DNA from: Hemibagrus wyckioides | Taxonomy: Eukaryota > Chordata > Actinopteri > Siluriformes > Bagridae | DNA: 64,000 bases | Direction of reading: 5' to 3' | Assembly: GCF_019097595.1 (NCBI RefSeq) | Contig: NC_080718.1 | Coordinates: forward strand, 13,992,157-14,056,156 | Shown here: piece by piece, positions 49,638-64,000 of the stretch | Layout of the letters: each line of letters opens with the position of its first letter | How positions within the stretch are numbered: the first letter of the stretch is position 1 | Notes under the pieces: model-generated | The model's database searches: none | What the model was told of the DNA's origin: nothing | The model's input: the letters and a program-made list of their open reading frames with translations, nothing else | Program-made: the position numbers and the translations under genes

Positions 49638-52600
49638 GCTATGTCCATTTTCTTTTCTTTAGTATCTCTCCCTGACTACAAATAAAGACCAAATTCTATG
49701 TCAAGGTGTCAGCATATGGGAGCAGACCCATAATCTGAGCCACCAAATAAATTTAGAATCTGTTGTGTAAATTTCATTTGTCTTGTCTTGATTTGTAATG
49801 TAGTGGTAGATATTAAAATAGAGCAATTCTCGGTTACTCCACTAGGTGGCAACATAGAGCACGAAGCACAGTGTCATAAAATCAGCTACCTCAAAATGTG
49901 CTAATTCATTAGCAAGCTAAAAAAAAGAAGAAGGAAAATCCACGTGTAACCCCAAGAAAGTCAATTGAAGATTAGTTCAATTGAATAGGAAAGAACTGTG
50001 TGGTAAAACCATACCTTGGAATACCACACTTTTTGTTGTTGTTAATAAAAATCTGTTTTAAATGATATATATCATAAAATGCACCTTTCAGATAAAATCC
50101 ATTTAATCAACAAATTGAATAGGCGACATTGGTGTGTTTATTGGTCTACTAAACTGTTTGTTTGTTTCAATGTGTAATGTGGTCTGTTACCTAGAAGGTG
50201 TTTGAGGTCTTATCCCTGCTCTAGTTTCTTCTAGCTCCCTCATGGATACTGGAGCTCAAAAACGTGTGTTCTCTGTTAAATCCCATCTGCCCTCAGTGAC
50301 GTGTTTGTCTGTGCAAAGCACTATGATGGATAATGATGGGATGTCTTGGTGTTGTAGTATTTTTCCCTCAACTTCCTAAGTCTCTTTCCTCATGCTAAAA
50401 ACAAAAGGATTGTTTGGTTTAGTCAACCACCGTCCCTCAGATGTGGAACTGTCCTCCTTTGGTGATGACATCTGAAATGAGGGGTGAGTGGATGACTGAG
50501 TTTGTGTGTGTGTTTGTACATGTCTGTGTGTAAGGATTGGGGTTGCGTAGAGTGGGGGTGGAGGTGTGTTTGTGTGTGTCTGTGAACGTGGCAGGTTATA
50601 CACACAGATGTTAAATAACTCTTCACACAGGGGGAGCCCTTGAGTGCTTGAGAACATGTACGTGTGTGTGTGTGTGTGTGTGTGTCCTTAAGCTCTTGAG
50701 ATTTTGTTAATGACAGTATACATCTCTTGTGGATTTTCTGTTCAGTAACTAAATGAAGGCGTCCAAGCCAGATATCCCACCACATGCTCCCTGAGCCCAA
50801 ACACACTTTTCTTTCAGCTCTGCTTTGATTTTGAAGAATAATGATTATAAGAATTATGACTAGCAATTGCATAACTACAGTCAGCAATGAGACATACAGC
50901 ACAGAATGAGATGTTCATGACAATAGACGTATTGACGTATTACATGCACAGGTGTTGTTTAAGCTCTCAACTGTCTCCTTATGTTAAGAGCAAAAGGGAC
51001 AATAGCAGACGTTGGTAAAGTACAGTGTGAGCAGCAGAAATTAGGGGCTTGTGTGTTGGTGATAAGCAACCGCCAGTCTCATGGCCTGTGATTTAAAGAT
51101 CACTGTGTTAGTCACTAACACTATTTTTATCCGGACACTTTAAGTTAGGTTATTTTAAACTTTAAAATGGGTAGCTGCTCTAGCACTGGCTCTACAGCAG
51201 ACTTTTAAACCGCTTTCACACATTTTCAAGCGTTCCAGCAATTTACCAAGGCAGGGTTATGTGTAATTATGAGTCGAAATGCTTGGAAAAGTCACAATTG
51301 GAAATCAAACTCTGGGAAATAGCCAGTTGAGGTTGGCATAAGCGTAAGCAAGAAGAATTCTATGAGCTAGGATCGTGCATTTTACCCTGCATTTGTCCTA
51401 TGGCTTGCTTTTAGCTGAGAGATTTAATGTTGTCATGGACTTTTAGACAGAATGTCTCATCTTACTGCTTTGTAAATTCTTTTATCACTTCCATTGTGCA
51501 TCAGCCATGGTATTCTGTATTCCCAGGATTATGTGTGAATGTTCATGGCCATGTTCTGAAAAAATACTGTGTATATGTTTATGTACAAATTAAAAAAAAA
51601 AATTTAAAGGCAATAACGGTTTACTTGGAACTTGGAAGTTCTGGGCTTTTATGAGGATTTACAAGCACCATCACTGCTACTGGAATCACACTTTTCATAG
51701 TAACACTCTGAAGTTTCCAAAGCAATACCATCATTAACACAAAAGGCTGACCTTCACCTTTTGCCCTCACTTATCATACCTCACAGATTGACTGGGGTAA
51801 CAAGGACAAGGACTTACAAAAAAGTTAAAACGTTAAAATTCCAATTAAAAATCATTTCAGTCTATTCTTGTCTTGTCTTGTGGTTCCATTAGCTTTACAC
51901 AACACTGTGTTGTTGCTTTTACACTTGTTTTGCATTTTCCCTTTTGTTCAAAAAAAAAGAAAGAAAAAGATTTTCAACACGCCCTGCTTCAGAAGTTCCA
52001 GAGAGCCTAGCCAAATGGTAATAAAATGTTCAGAGGACATGACAGAAAAAAGGGTAGGGAAACACAGAAAGAGGACTTATTTGTAACAACTTTAACAAAC
52101 TCTCAAGAGGTTAAACAGGGCAGTAGCGCGTGAGTGGAGTCTCTGCTATGCCATTGCTGTGACCTCAACATGTGGCTGTGTTTTTCTGAGGCACTCGCCG
52201 AACCTTGACCTGCACCATGCCTCTGCGAGCAGATTGGATCTGTGCAGGAGGCCTATCAGAAAGCTGACTTACACCCACCCTTAGAGTTGAGTGAGCTACA
52301 CATAGTGCAGTCTAATCTTACTTCGCTTTCTGGCTGCACAACAGTGGATCAGGCATTACACACCAACTGTGCAGGACTGTCAGGAGTTGTTTTGACTGAG
52401 AGCAGTGGAGCTCTCGCTTTATCTTTCTTACTCCTTCTTAGGGAGCATTGATGCAGCACCCCACTAACAGTGGGGGCGGGAAGAACAATATCATATCACT
52501 GCAGTGACTAAAATAGTGCACAAGATTTTTATTGCACATGCATTTGTCAAACCTACACTGTCTGTACATTTTGCAAAAAAAAAATATTAATGGAATTTCA

Positions 52601-53864
52601 GATTTAATCTGTGCTCTTGACTGCAGCGGATTCGTTGTTTTAAAGAGGCATTGAGTGCGATGACAGACCAGCCAACTTCCCTGTACTGTATACAGGAGGG
52701 TGCGGCTTACAATGACCTCACCACTCCACACTTTATAAGTTATGAGACAAGCCTTTACAAACCAGGACAAACATCCAACTACTCAAGACACGGAGAAGCC
52801 CTGCTTTCCTTGCTAGATTATCCAAACCACTGTATGCTTTGCATGATTCAAATCTGTGTACTGCTTTATGTACTCGGAGAGTTCCTCTGAGAAGCTCCAA
52901 TAACTCATTAAGAAAGAAATACAGAAAAATAAATGAAATGAGCATCATGCTTGTAATCGGGTGGCGTATACCTAGTACGTACAGTACATCTGTCTCTATG
53001 ACGGCATTGGATCACAGCATTTCGGAAACTTAATGATCTTTAACCTAATAATCAGGGAATTCAATTTTGTAAGGTAGTTCAATTTAATAGCACTTAACAG
53101 GAATGCAAACTGCTCTCACAAAACTTGCTAATTACACTCACAAACTTTTTTATTGTCTGGTAATGCTAACTTATAGCGATGAACCTTCACACCATCATTT
53201 AACTGGGTTGGCTAAGAATGTAAAACCAATAAAGTAGCCATGGCCTGAAAAGTGTGGTTTTTAAATGGGTACCCCTCTACTGCACACATTATACTCAGGA
53301 AAAAAAAATATTGCAATATTGCGTTTTATTACATTCAATTAATAAAAATGAAAAATTGTATTTTTATTGGTAGTTTAGGGAATATTTTGGAGGTGCATTG
53401 CCATATGGGAACACAACAATGCAAAAGGTTTGGTTTGCATTTTACTTATTTTATTATCACTGTTACTATTTTTTTGTCACTGTTGAAGGAGAGGTACATA
53501 TTGCATATAGGGTATTTACTCCAGGGTTTTTCTTCTTTAAATAAAAAGGTTCTGTGTGTAAACTTTGCTAACTTTTGATCGAAATCAATCTGTAGCTGTC
53601 TCCTGTGTGCTGTATTGCAACTAAAATTGATTCTTCCTTTCTTGCTGCATTATTGGTGCATTTCTACCTCTCCTGGTCTAAATAATCCTCACTATTATCT
53701 AGGAATATCCAAAGCCAGCATCTTCATAAAACATTTCCATGTTCTGACAAGAAGATATAAAGAATTTTATTAATGCAAAATTAGAAATGAACAATAAATC
53801 AATAATACATTTAGATAATAATTATGAAATAATACAATTCTTATTTACAAATCAATCAATCAAT
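49638..53864. other. Intergenic, no gene seen
   Basis: No exon or full mobile element recognised. A GT repeat lies near 50660-50684. A 159-codon minus-strand frame (50902-50423) is made largely of CA-repeat translation and is not a gene. Confidence 0.5.
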
Positions 53865-53919
53865 TCTTTCATTCATTCATTCATTCATTCATCTCCAGTA
53901 TCTACTTTGTCCTTGTCAG

Positions 53920-53983
<64 letters not shown>

Positions 53984-54055
53984 TGTGCACCTATGGCATG
54001 TTAGCATAGCCAGTTCACCTACATGCATTTTTAGGTAAAAGGAAACTGAAAAAAT
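53865..54055 (-). repeat. Degraded fish dispersed repeat split by a (TA)n array
   Basis: The motif attcattcatctccagtatctactttgtcc...gtcagg, then a TA array (53922-53980), then catagccagttcacctacatgcattttta and aggaaactg. The pieces match from memory the ordered parts of a common teleost repeat (attcattcatc..., ccagtttacctac/catgcatgtctttgg, gaggaaac). It appears related to the fragment at 24436-24615 in opposite orientation. Confidence 0.5.
53922..53980. repeat. (TA)n microsatellite
   Basis: About 29 TA units. Confidence 0.97.
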
Positions 54056-54060
54056 GGATC

Positions 54061-54063
<3 letters not shown>

Positions 54064-54111
<48 letters not shown>
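54064..54111. repeat. (TA)n microsatellite
   Basis: About 24 TA units, bordering a Tc1-like remnant. Confidence 0.97.
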
Positions 54112-54114
<3 letters not shown>

Positions 54115-54119
54115 AATAT

Positions 54120-54535
54120 TGCTCCTAAATTCAAAATATAACTATTGTTATTTAGACTGTATATTTAAAGGAAGTGACAACACATCAAAATAACACAAGA
54201 TCATGCAGTATTTGCAGTGCTTTAATAACTCAAATAAAACGAAATGCAAATAATTTGTAAACAAATTGTGTTAATGCTTTGGCTAAATTAACATTAGGAA
54301 ATCACTATTTGGTGGAATAACCCCGATTTGAATGTTTTTTGGCTCTATGCTCTCCACCAGTTTTTCACATTGCTGTTGGGTAACTTTATACCACTCTTTT
54401 TGCAAAAAAGCAAACAGCTCAGTTTTGCTTGATGGTTTGTGACCATCCATCTTCCTCTTGATGACATTCCAGAGGTTTTCAACAGGGCTCAAATCTGGAG
54501 ATTTGACAGTGGTCTTCATCTTCTAACAGGGTAGA
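54120..54535 (-). mobile_element. Tc1-like transposon 3' remnant
   Basis: The minus-strand segment 54519-54283 encodes the C-terminal part of a Tc1-like transposase. It reads SPDLSPVENLW (the third catalytic glutamate region), then NVIKRKMDGHKPSS and EKLVESIEP. The catalytic core upstream is absent. The element probably ends in the AT-rich sequence next to the TA array at 54111. Non-functional. Confidence 0.75.
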
Positions 54536-55556
54536 CTAAAAAAATAACACAGCTCTCAGTTAACACAGCTCTAAAATGTTTTCTTGCACGGTTTTGATTG
54601 TTATGGTATATTCTGATAGCTTTGCCTACTGTTACACTGTGAAATAAATAAACTGTAAAAAAAAATTACAATGGAAGTCAGTGTAGAGATAATGAAATCC
54701 AACTGATCTGTAACTGTGGCACTTGTGTGCTAGCTTACAAGCCGTAAAAGAACTAGCTAATTATTAGGAGTAAAAAGATTTGGATCAATGCAAAAAATTG
54801 AAAGCAAGAACTGAAATGAATAGAAGCAACAATTATAAATTAAGCATATTATGGATTATAACTGATCAAAAATTGATTATTGGTGAAAAGGGGAAGACAA
54901 CTGGTGTGTAAAAAAAATCATATTTTAAACTGATATAAATAGGTAATCAAGGTGCTCTGATTTGTAGAATAGTCATTCTCTACATCTTCATCATTCAAGG
55001 CTCTAGAGTAGGCTCATCCCAGGTTCTGAACAAAATTGGTCACATATAGATTGGGTGGTTACTAAACCGAATCATGTTTTATCATATCATGACAGATTCA
55101 GTGGTATGATCAAATATTAAATCATTGCCTAATGAATCATAATTATATTGTATCGTATCGTATCAGATAAAGTGGTACAAGCAAACAGTGAACTGCTGCT
55201 CCAAATCATAACATTTACCATGTGGAAGCTTGAAGTTTATAGCCATTTTGGAAACAATTAAAGGGGTACTTCCAAATGTGTATGCAGAGACCTTGTCGTT
55301 TTAAATAAGGGGAAATTATGCAGGTCATTTTCAGAAGTCTGTGCGTGAAAAATATTTCTTATTCTACAATAAAATGTTTTAAAAATGTTTTAAAAATACT
55401 TTTTACACTCTCTTCCAGAGAAAACAGTGTGAAGCCAATTCCTATTCCTAAAGTTCCTAAAATATGAATCAAATGACATCACTACACCATTATTATACCA
55501 TGACAATTTATTCAGATTATTTCTTGCTTTTGAAATCTGACGCAATTTCCTGTGAA
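54536..55556. other. Upstream flank of plekhh1, no gene seen
   Basis: AT-rich sequence with short tandem patches (tcgtatcgtatcag near 55150). No exon recognised. Confidence 0.5.
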
Positions 55557-55640
55557 GGAGGGGGGGGGGCGGTAGTAACCCAGGGGGCGTGGCTACGGAG
55601 TCATTTGAGCTTGCGTTCGGCTCTTTAAAGGAAAATGAAC
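55557..55640 (+). promoter_or_regulatory. Probable plekhh1 promoter region
   Basis: An abrupt GC-rich patch after kilobases of AT-rich DNA: a G run (55558-55569), GGCGG, and GGGGGCGTGGC (55583-55593), a KLF/SP-type site. It lies directly upstream of the proposed first exon. No TATA box at a convincing distance, only TTTAAAG near 55624. The start site is not resolved. Confidence 0.4.
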
Positions 55641-55649
55641 GGAGCGAAT

Positions 55650-55780
55650 GAGGGCTCACGCTAAATCTATTCTAGCTGCTGTGGAGGAGAGAAGAGTGAT
55701 CCTGGTCTACGGAGCGAGGAAGCCTGAAACTTATGGATCAGAGTAACACATGCGAATAAATGACTGCAGAGAACCTGCAG

Positions 55781-55823
<43 letters not shown>

Positions 55824-55913
55824 TGTGTGTGTGTGTGTGTGTGAGTGTGTGTGTGTGCGTGTGATGCTCCGGCTGTAGCGTTTGAACGTGGAAGCTTGGC
55901 GGTCTAGAGGAAG
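55650..55913 (+). other. plekhh1: plekhh1 probable non-coding exon 1 (5'UTR)
   Basis: Ends at a strong 5' splice site, AAG|GTAAGC (55914 onward). It sits just downstream of the GC-rich patch and about 7 kb before the first coding exon, which itself needs an upstream exon because it starts with a 3' splice site. A short upstream reading frame of eight codons (55733-55759) and a GT microsatellite (55781-55863) lie inside. The 5' limit is a guess. No transcript evidence is available here. Confidence 0.5.
55781..55863. repeat. (GT)n microsatellite inside the proposed plekhh1 exon 1
   Basis: An 80-bp GT tract with GA/GC interruptions; purine-pyrimidine alternating, Z-DNA-prone. Confidence 0.95.
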
Positions 55914-56134
55914 GTAAGCAGAACCAGCTGTCTCCTTGCACATGCCTATAAGTTGGTAAAAGGTCGTGGGATTAGTGAAATGTGTTTGCTCCTTTGATGT
56001 GTTTAGTTAGCAAGTACTTTTGTTGTCATGTGCAATAGAATTTGTGTTCGTTATGTATCAGATACCAGCTCTGTATTTTAGTGAACTCTCAAGTAGCGCT
56101 TTTAGGATGGACGAGCCGGGGGTCGTTTGGACAG

Positions 56135-56135
56135 C

Positions 56136-56193
<58 letters not shown>
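56135..56193. repeat. (GT)n(GA)n compound microsatellite
   Basis: GT units 56135-56156 are followed by GA units to 56193, with the same order as the other compound tracts in the window. Confidence 0.95.
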
Positions 56194-56199
<6 letters not shown>

Positions 56200-56534
56200 G
56201 ACTGACACACCTGTACGCGTGACCATTTTTGGACAAAGTTTCACAGCAGCGCTCGAGACCCCGGTGACGTTTTATTGCTGTTTTACAGAGAAACCCTGAG
56301 TGTTATATAAACACCAAGAGTGTTTGTAAAAGTCCAGCTACACACAGTATAGGTGTAAACTCAGCACTGAGGATGCTGCTTATACTCTAGAGAGATAGAC
56401 TCAGCATTATGAGAAGTGAGGAGGTTTTTTTTTTTTCTTTCATGGTCTAATAGTTGGTTTCATTTGTCTAGTACTGCGGTAATTAAGAGGTAATAAGATA
56501 TTTATGCATGGTGTATGCTCATATCTCATCTTCT

Positions 56535-56700
56535 GGAAGTGGTGGCTCAGTGGTTTGGGCTATGATCAGTAAGGTTTTGATCCCAACACAAAGCTACCAT
56601 GGTTTGGTCTTTAAACAAAAACATCCGCTGCTTAATCACTGAACATTTTCATCCTTAAATCACTTTTGTCCAGAAATGTCTAAAACTCCCTTTGTCTAAA
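56535..56700 (+). repeat. Degenerate tRNA-derived SINE
   Basis: A-box TGGCTCAGTGG (56543-56553) and a B-box-like GGTTTTGATCC (56573-56583). The body carries aagctaccatggttt and a cacttttgtccagaaatgtctaaa tail, all diverged from the 14895 copy. Confidence 0.6.
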
Positions 56701-57499
56701 ATTTGATTATTATTTAATCCATATACAAGTGTACACTGAAACATAGTCTCAAGCGTCTAGAATCATAATGTGACACGATAATAAAGGAAGCTAAAAGTAA
56801 GTGAAACCGTGCAGCACTGTACCATAAATACACAGGACATTGCAGCACGATGCATAGACTACTGTGCATTTGACTACACATCAGACAGATCATAAACTAC
56901 CAAAAGTTGATTATATGATTGATCTATAATTACTAATAATGATTAACATGTTGTCAGTGTGCTACAATGTACTGTATGATCTAAAAGTAGCAAAATATCA
57001 GCTTGTAAACTGTCACGGTAATACAAACATCAGATGTATATATCACCCCATAAGTAAATATTATATATGTTGTAAAGTGTAAAGAATAAAGGTGTTTAGG
57101 AGTCATTTTTTTCTTCTTCTTTTTAGAATTGCTCAGTTCAGTTTGATACTGATGTGTTTGGGTCTCTTATTTCTTACTCTGGCTATCTGGTTCTTCCCAA
57201 TGAATAAATGTAAATGTTTAAGCAAGGAAACACCAAACTATGTGGACTTTGGCCGTCTAGGACTGAATGGGTGGATCTCCCCAACATTCAACCTTACATA
57301 CATACCTTTTTTCACCAGACTAAGCAAAATGAGGTTCCCTAACTTAGTTGATTTCTGATTAATGATCAGTATATTATTTAAAAGCCTGAGTGGCAGTCCA
57401 TGTCCCATGCCAGAAATTAAGGCATGTGCAAGTGTGTGTGCGTTGCCTGGCTTATAGCCATGAAAAGTTTTAGACCTCAGCCCAACTGTATGTCTTAGA

Positions 57500-58454
57500 C
57501 CGGATTTATACTTCTGTGAATGCATTTATGCAAGCCTATCATGGTGTCATGAGCAGACTCACGCAAAGATGTCTAGCTTCATATTTGTATGTTACATGTG
57601 TGTGTACACTAGGTTAAGAGTTACAGAATAGGAAAAGCGGAAAAAAAAGGAACTGGACTCGGAGCCAAAACAAAGCAGAGTGTTGGATTTTCACTGTAGT
57701 AATGATAATTAGAAGATAACTCGGGGGGGGGTAAATTGGTTTTGAAACATGGTGAAGGAAAAAAGCAGTCCTTGTGAGATCAGTTGCAATATAAGACAGT
57801 GAGATCGCTTTGAACACAATTCTGAAGCGATTTAACTTGTGTGCACCGAAGCAGTATTAAGTGGTTCATGTATTAACACACTTCAGCTTTAACTAATGTT
57901 TAGCTCTACAACTTAAAAAATGTAAATGAGTAGTTTACTTTACCAACATTGAGTCTTTACTGAGAGTCCACTCAAAGAAAATAAAAAATAATGTTTCTAT
58001 TAAAATGAGAGCTGCATCTAGTAAAAAGCCTTGTACACTATATTCACAAATGCTACAATATCTTGACTCTTTTCATATTGATGTGTGACAACAAACATGA
58101 AATATAGGAAAAACCTGATCTGCATGATGATGTGATTGATGATTTCCTCCATTTCTGTGGTTATTATACATTATGTTAATGTATAGCATTAGCATACTAA
58201 TGTTCATATGCTAGTGTTCCTAGCATATGAGACATGGAAAATAATCTATATTGTATTATTAGGTCAGTATTATTACTTTGACTATGGAAGAAGAATCAAA
58301 ACAGGTCCTTACAACATTTCCGGTCATGCAAATGGATACATTTCTACTGGTGCACTTAAGACGGCAGATAAGTCAAACAGTGTGATACATACCCATAAAC
58401 CCTGTTCTTTGCATCGTAACACAAATACACTTTAACACAGAAGTATAAACCAGC
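57500..58454. mobile_element. Non-autonomous DNA transposon candidate with TTTATACTTCTGTG ends
   Basis: The 14-bp sequence TTTATACTTCTGTG at 57505-57518 recurs in inverted orientation at 58436-58449. The outermost bases (gctgg on one side, ccgga on the other) also align imperfectly. A gctggtttatacttctg end is, from memory, typical of small PIF/Harbinger-like elements in fish. About 955 bp, no transposase frame, so non-autonomous if real. Confidence 0.55.
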
Positions 58455-59304
58455 TCTAATTCTATATTTACTACGCGGGCTGATAATGAGGGTGGCCAGT
58501 TTACAGCAGTCTGTTATTAGTCTGCACGGTGCTTCTTTGAGACCAGAGCAAAGGGAGGAAGAGGGAAACAGTATGAAGCAGACAAGATGCAGGGGAGACA
58601 GGCTTCATCTGCAGCTGTTATATATGTTCTATTTATTCAACCAGTTACTGTGCCTTACCCTGCAACAGATGTCTTTCAAAATAAGAAGCTACTGTCATGC
58701 ACTATCCACTGATGCTTTTCAGAATCATTAAGGCTCCTGTCCATATAGATGACCAAACAGTTGGAATTAGAGACTATGCTCTTTGTTTTCAGGAACCGTT
58801 ACACAGTTCCATTTGCTTTACAGTTAGACAGCTCTCTAGTGCTAACGTCCGCAGTGACCATAAACTGTTGCACAGGCGCCGAATGGAAACTTATCTTCTG
58901 ACTAGAAAGACAGAAACAAGAAGTCAGACTTCGTTTGTTTCATGCTCTCTTGGAAACATACAGAGCGGTAGTTTTGGAGACATCATAGAATAAATGATGT
59001 CTGTTATATTGTTGTTTGTGTATGTGGTAGAAAATACACACATCAGATGCTGATCTCACATGCTTGCACACACCACAGCCTGACCCAGATCCACACACTT
59101 ATTTCCTGCTGATTTTAGTCATTTGGACGAAAGGTCGCATTCTTAAGGAATTGCTTGGATCTTGTCATGGATAATCAAAAAAAAAAGCCTGAGGGGATTT
59201 CTGATGTCTGATAGGATGATATCACCTAACCACCTAACCACTTACATCACCACAGCTGCATGACTATAGGGTGCTTTTGTGTGTTTCTGTGTTTGTATCA
59301 ATAA

Positions 59305-59329
59305 TGTGTGTGTGTGTGTGTGTGTGTAT
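59305..59329. repeat. (GT)n microsatellite
   Basis: About 12 GT units. Confidence 0.9.
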
Positions 59330-61974
59330 GAGTGAGAACAGGGACTAATAGGAGAGGTTCTAGTTTAATATGTGAAGAATCCTGAAAATTGTGTGTTCCT
59401 TTTTTGACCCTGACACACCTCTCTATTTGCAGTCATATTCTCTGTCATTTATTTAGCTGAGAACATATAAATGCTCAAGATGCTGTTCATCACTAATGTT
59501 AGCAGAGGTATCCTAGTTGAGCACAAAGGTTCTGGGGTAAAGGCTTTTGGGTCCTGAATGTGATTTGTCCAGGACCTTGGAGACTTGAAGATTTGGAGTT
59601 TAGTGACATCATGTTTCCAGAATAATCCAGGTGCTAAAACAAAAGGAACAAATGTTGTAAAACAAATACTAACATGACACTATACCTGATGCTTAAACTT
59701 TCAGCGTAAAATCTAAATCAGCCCAAAATGTAAATCTGATTAAAGGATCATAATGCTTGCAGTCATATACTTATATCTCAGCCATTTTGGTTTATTTCAA
59801 GTGATTATAGGACCTAAGCCTTGTGTATTCATGGACCTGCATCCTTAGGTTTGAGGACTGAGTGTCAGAGACGAGCATGCTTTTTATAATGCCTGTTTAT
59901 AGTGGTGAGGTGAATGTCCAGATCTCTTTCTTTCTTTTTTTTTTTTTTTGTTTATAGAAGTCGTTCCATGCGTTGAGTTGAGAGATGAGAGAGAGAGGGG
60001 ATGAGTCACAGTCTTTGCCAGCTGTGCTCGTGGCTGTGTTGGAGGCCGAGTGGCCCCCATTGTGCAACTCGCAAAGCAGCTCTGGCTGTTTTGATGGAAA
60101 CTCAGAGAAAGCTTAGAGTCTGCCCCAGTAGTGTCTTTCTGCCTAGGGTTGCAAAAAAAAGCCATGCTGGAAAAAATATTTGGAAATACCAACCTGGGGA
60201 TAGAATGAGGAAATGCTCTTTTTCATTAAAATCGGTTGGATGATAGATTGACACTGATTTGGAGAATCTGCCTTTCAAAACCACACGTAATCCCACATTC
60301 ATATAAAAGCTGTGGGTGCTTTGCAGTACAATTTTTGAAGCTCTGAGTCTACCATTTAGGTAATCTTCTCCCATTCCCATATTTAAGAGCTCAGGGTGGA
60401 AAAACACTTGTCTTTGATGCGTTAGAGAAACTCTGGTGAACAAGCAAATAGATTATTTGCACCCTGCTGTCATATTTGGAAACTAACACAAGCTTTGGCT
60501 TTATTTGAGTTTTTTTCCTTATAACTCCAGATTCACAAACCTTGGGTCTCGGCTGTATGAACTGAATGGAGAGTTTTGAACGGTTGTTGAACGGATACTC
60601 CCGACAGAGGCCTTCTGTAATTTGCCAACAGGGCTATAGTTAGGAGGCTACTAATTGCACAGCGCCACATGGCACTGTTGTGGCGGTGTGCACTCGGAGC
60701 ACTCTTGTGTCGTGCTCTGTCTGGGCCTGCCGCTCCATATCCATCTTCTCTACAACAGCCATCCTTTATTGTCTGGTAGGAGGAACCATAATGAAACCAT
60801 AAACGTTACTGCTTTGGAACTAGAGAAAAGCATTTATTACAGAGACCTGAATTCCACTGTGGACATTTATGGTTGTTAGTCTTGTTTTTTTTATTTTTTC
60901 TTAATTTTCATAGTTTCCTCTGTCAAGTATGAGTATTATCTTTAATCATTTTTAGGCCAAAGACAGTAGTGTTGCTGCTGGACATATTTTGCGTCTGTAA
61001 TGAGTTGTTTCTTTCCTGCTGCTTTGATTGACTGCTCCCCCCAGGATCCCAGAAGCCTTAGACAGACTGTTTGTTAAAGTGCCTAGCTTTTATTATTTGG
61101 CTTACAGGCAGTTCCATACAGGTAAGCATAATTTTCAAGCTCAGTTTTCCCACCATTGAAAGTCGCCGACATTCAGAAAGAGAGAGAGAGAAAGAGAGAG
61201 CGAAAGAAAGACCCCCCCTCCCACATATCTGTAATGGGACTGTCATGCAGAAAGACGCCATTGTGTAGGCCTAGATCCTGTTTCTGCAGGGGCCTGTAAT
61301 TAAGAAGGGATTGCATAGGCAGGGACATTTGGGTGCCTGCTTCAGGGGAAGGGATTGGCCTGGTGGATAAGCTGTCTACAAAAGTGCCTAGCTGCTCAAC
61401 ACCCACACACAACCACAGAGTCGACACCGGGTCCAGTCGGGACTCAGCAGAAGGTTGTACCATACACAGAGAGAAAAAGAGAGACTCAGAAAAAAGGAAG
61501 ACTTCATTTAAATGTGTCCTTTGAGTTTGTTGTTTCTCTGTTACCAAGGTAACTTGAGAAGAGTTCTCTTTTTGACGGAGAGAAACAGTAAAAGAAAGTG
61601 CGAAAGCTTTAAGCCGGGAGGGATTACTGCCAGAACTGTGATGTCAGCGGTGCACTCACCTTCTAGGAAATGTCAGCAGGAGTAAGATCAGAGCACAGCA
61701 GAACACTGGCTTAGGTAATATGGCCAAAGATATAATCATAGTACTTTAAAAACATTTTTGACAAATTACAGCAAATCACCAGCAAAACAATTTCAGCACA
61801 AAACAGGGAAAATAAAAGCTAGTGCACCGAAGTTGGTGGTGGTAGACTTCAGTTATACAGCACCCATGGTTATGGGATCTATGTATTTGGATTAAATGTG
61901 TCTGATTTAAATATTAAACTACCTAAACTAACCTTTGCCTATTGTTGCACTATATATATTTTTTTGCAATATTA

Positions 61975-64000
<2,026 letters not shown>

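Noticed and set aside
50423..50902. 159-codon minus-strand frame
   Set aside because: Dominated by THTHT-type translation of CA repeats; microsatellites lack stop codons in some frames and inflate frame length.
60001..60443. Overlapping 80-113-codon frames on both strands
   Set aside because: Located in the proposed plekhh1 intron, without splice-site pairing or recognisable protein features.

Overview
The window is nuclear DNA from a vertebrate, almost certainly a teleost fish. Two split genes with conserved vertebrate products sit in about 50 kb of gene-poor DNA. That DNA is full of dinucleotide microsatellites, Tc1/mariner-like transposons and tRNA-derived SINEs typical of fish. The SINE tails and Tc1 families suggest an otophysan (catfish or characin type), but this is weak inference.

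Left end: zfp36l1, an mRNA-decay factor with tandem CCCH zinc fingers, lies on the minus strand. Coding exon 1 is 6035-5976, intron 1 is 5975-4543 and coding exon 2 is 4542-3481, giving 373 aa. A TATA-type promoter lies near 6172-6180. The probable 3'UTR runs to about 2060 and is AU-rich; several AUUUA motifs there are the kind of site this protein family binds.

Middle (6.2-55.6 kb): no convincing protein-coding gene apart from transposase. It holds one nearly intact Tc1-like element (31459-32706) with a single in-frame stop. Several decayed Tc1-like copies (32755-33045, 42335-43405, about 54120-54535), SINE copies and non-LTR tails are also present, with many microsatellites. Some stretches of complex, repeat-free sequence (13.2-13.8, 16.4-16.6, 21.5-21.9, 30.75-31.0, 35.87-36.15, 41.74-41.95 kb) look like candidate cis-regulatory elements. 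That is inference and needs alignment to other fish.

Right end: plekhh1 starts on the plus strand. A probable non-coding first exon ends at 55913. An intron of about 7 kb follows, containing two small non-autonomous DNA transposons. The first coding exon is 62896-63063, and the gene continues beyond the window.

zfp36l1 and plekhh1 are head to head, about 49 kb apart, so elements between them could serve either promoter. No CRISPR, operon, phage or other prokaryotic feature is present, and no undescribed gene system could be supported. The most useful leads are the candidate regulatory stretches, the near-intact Tc1 copy, the microsatellite serving as the plekhh1 polypyrimidine tract, and the short mobile elements next to that exon.
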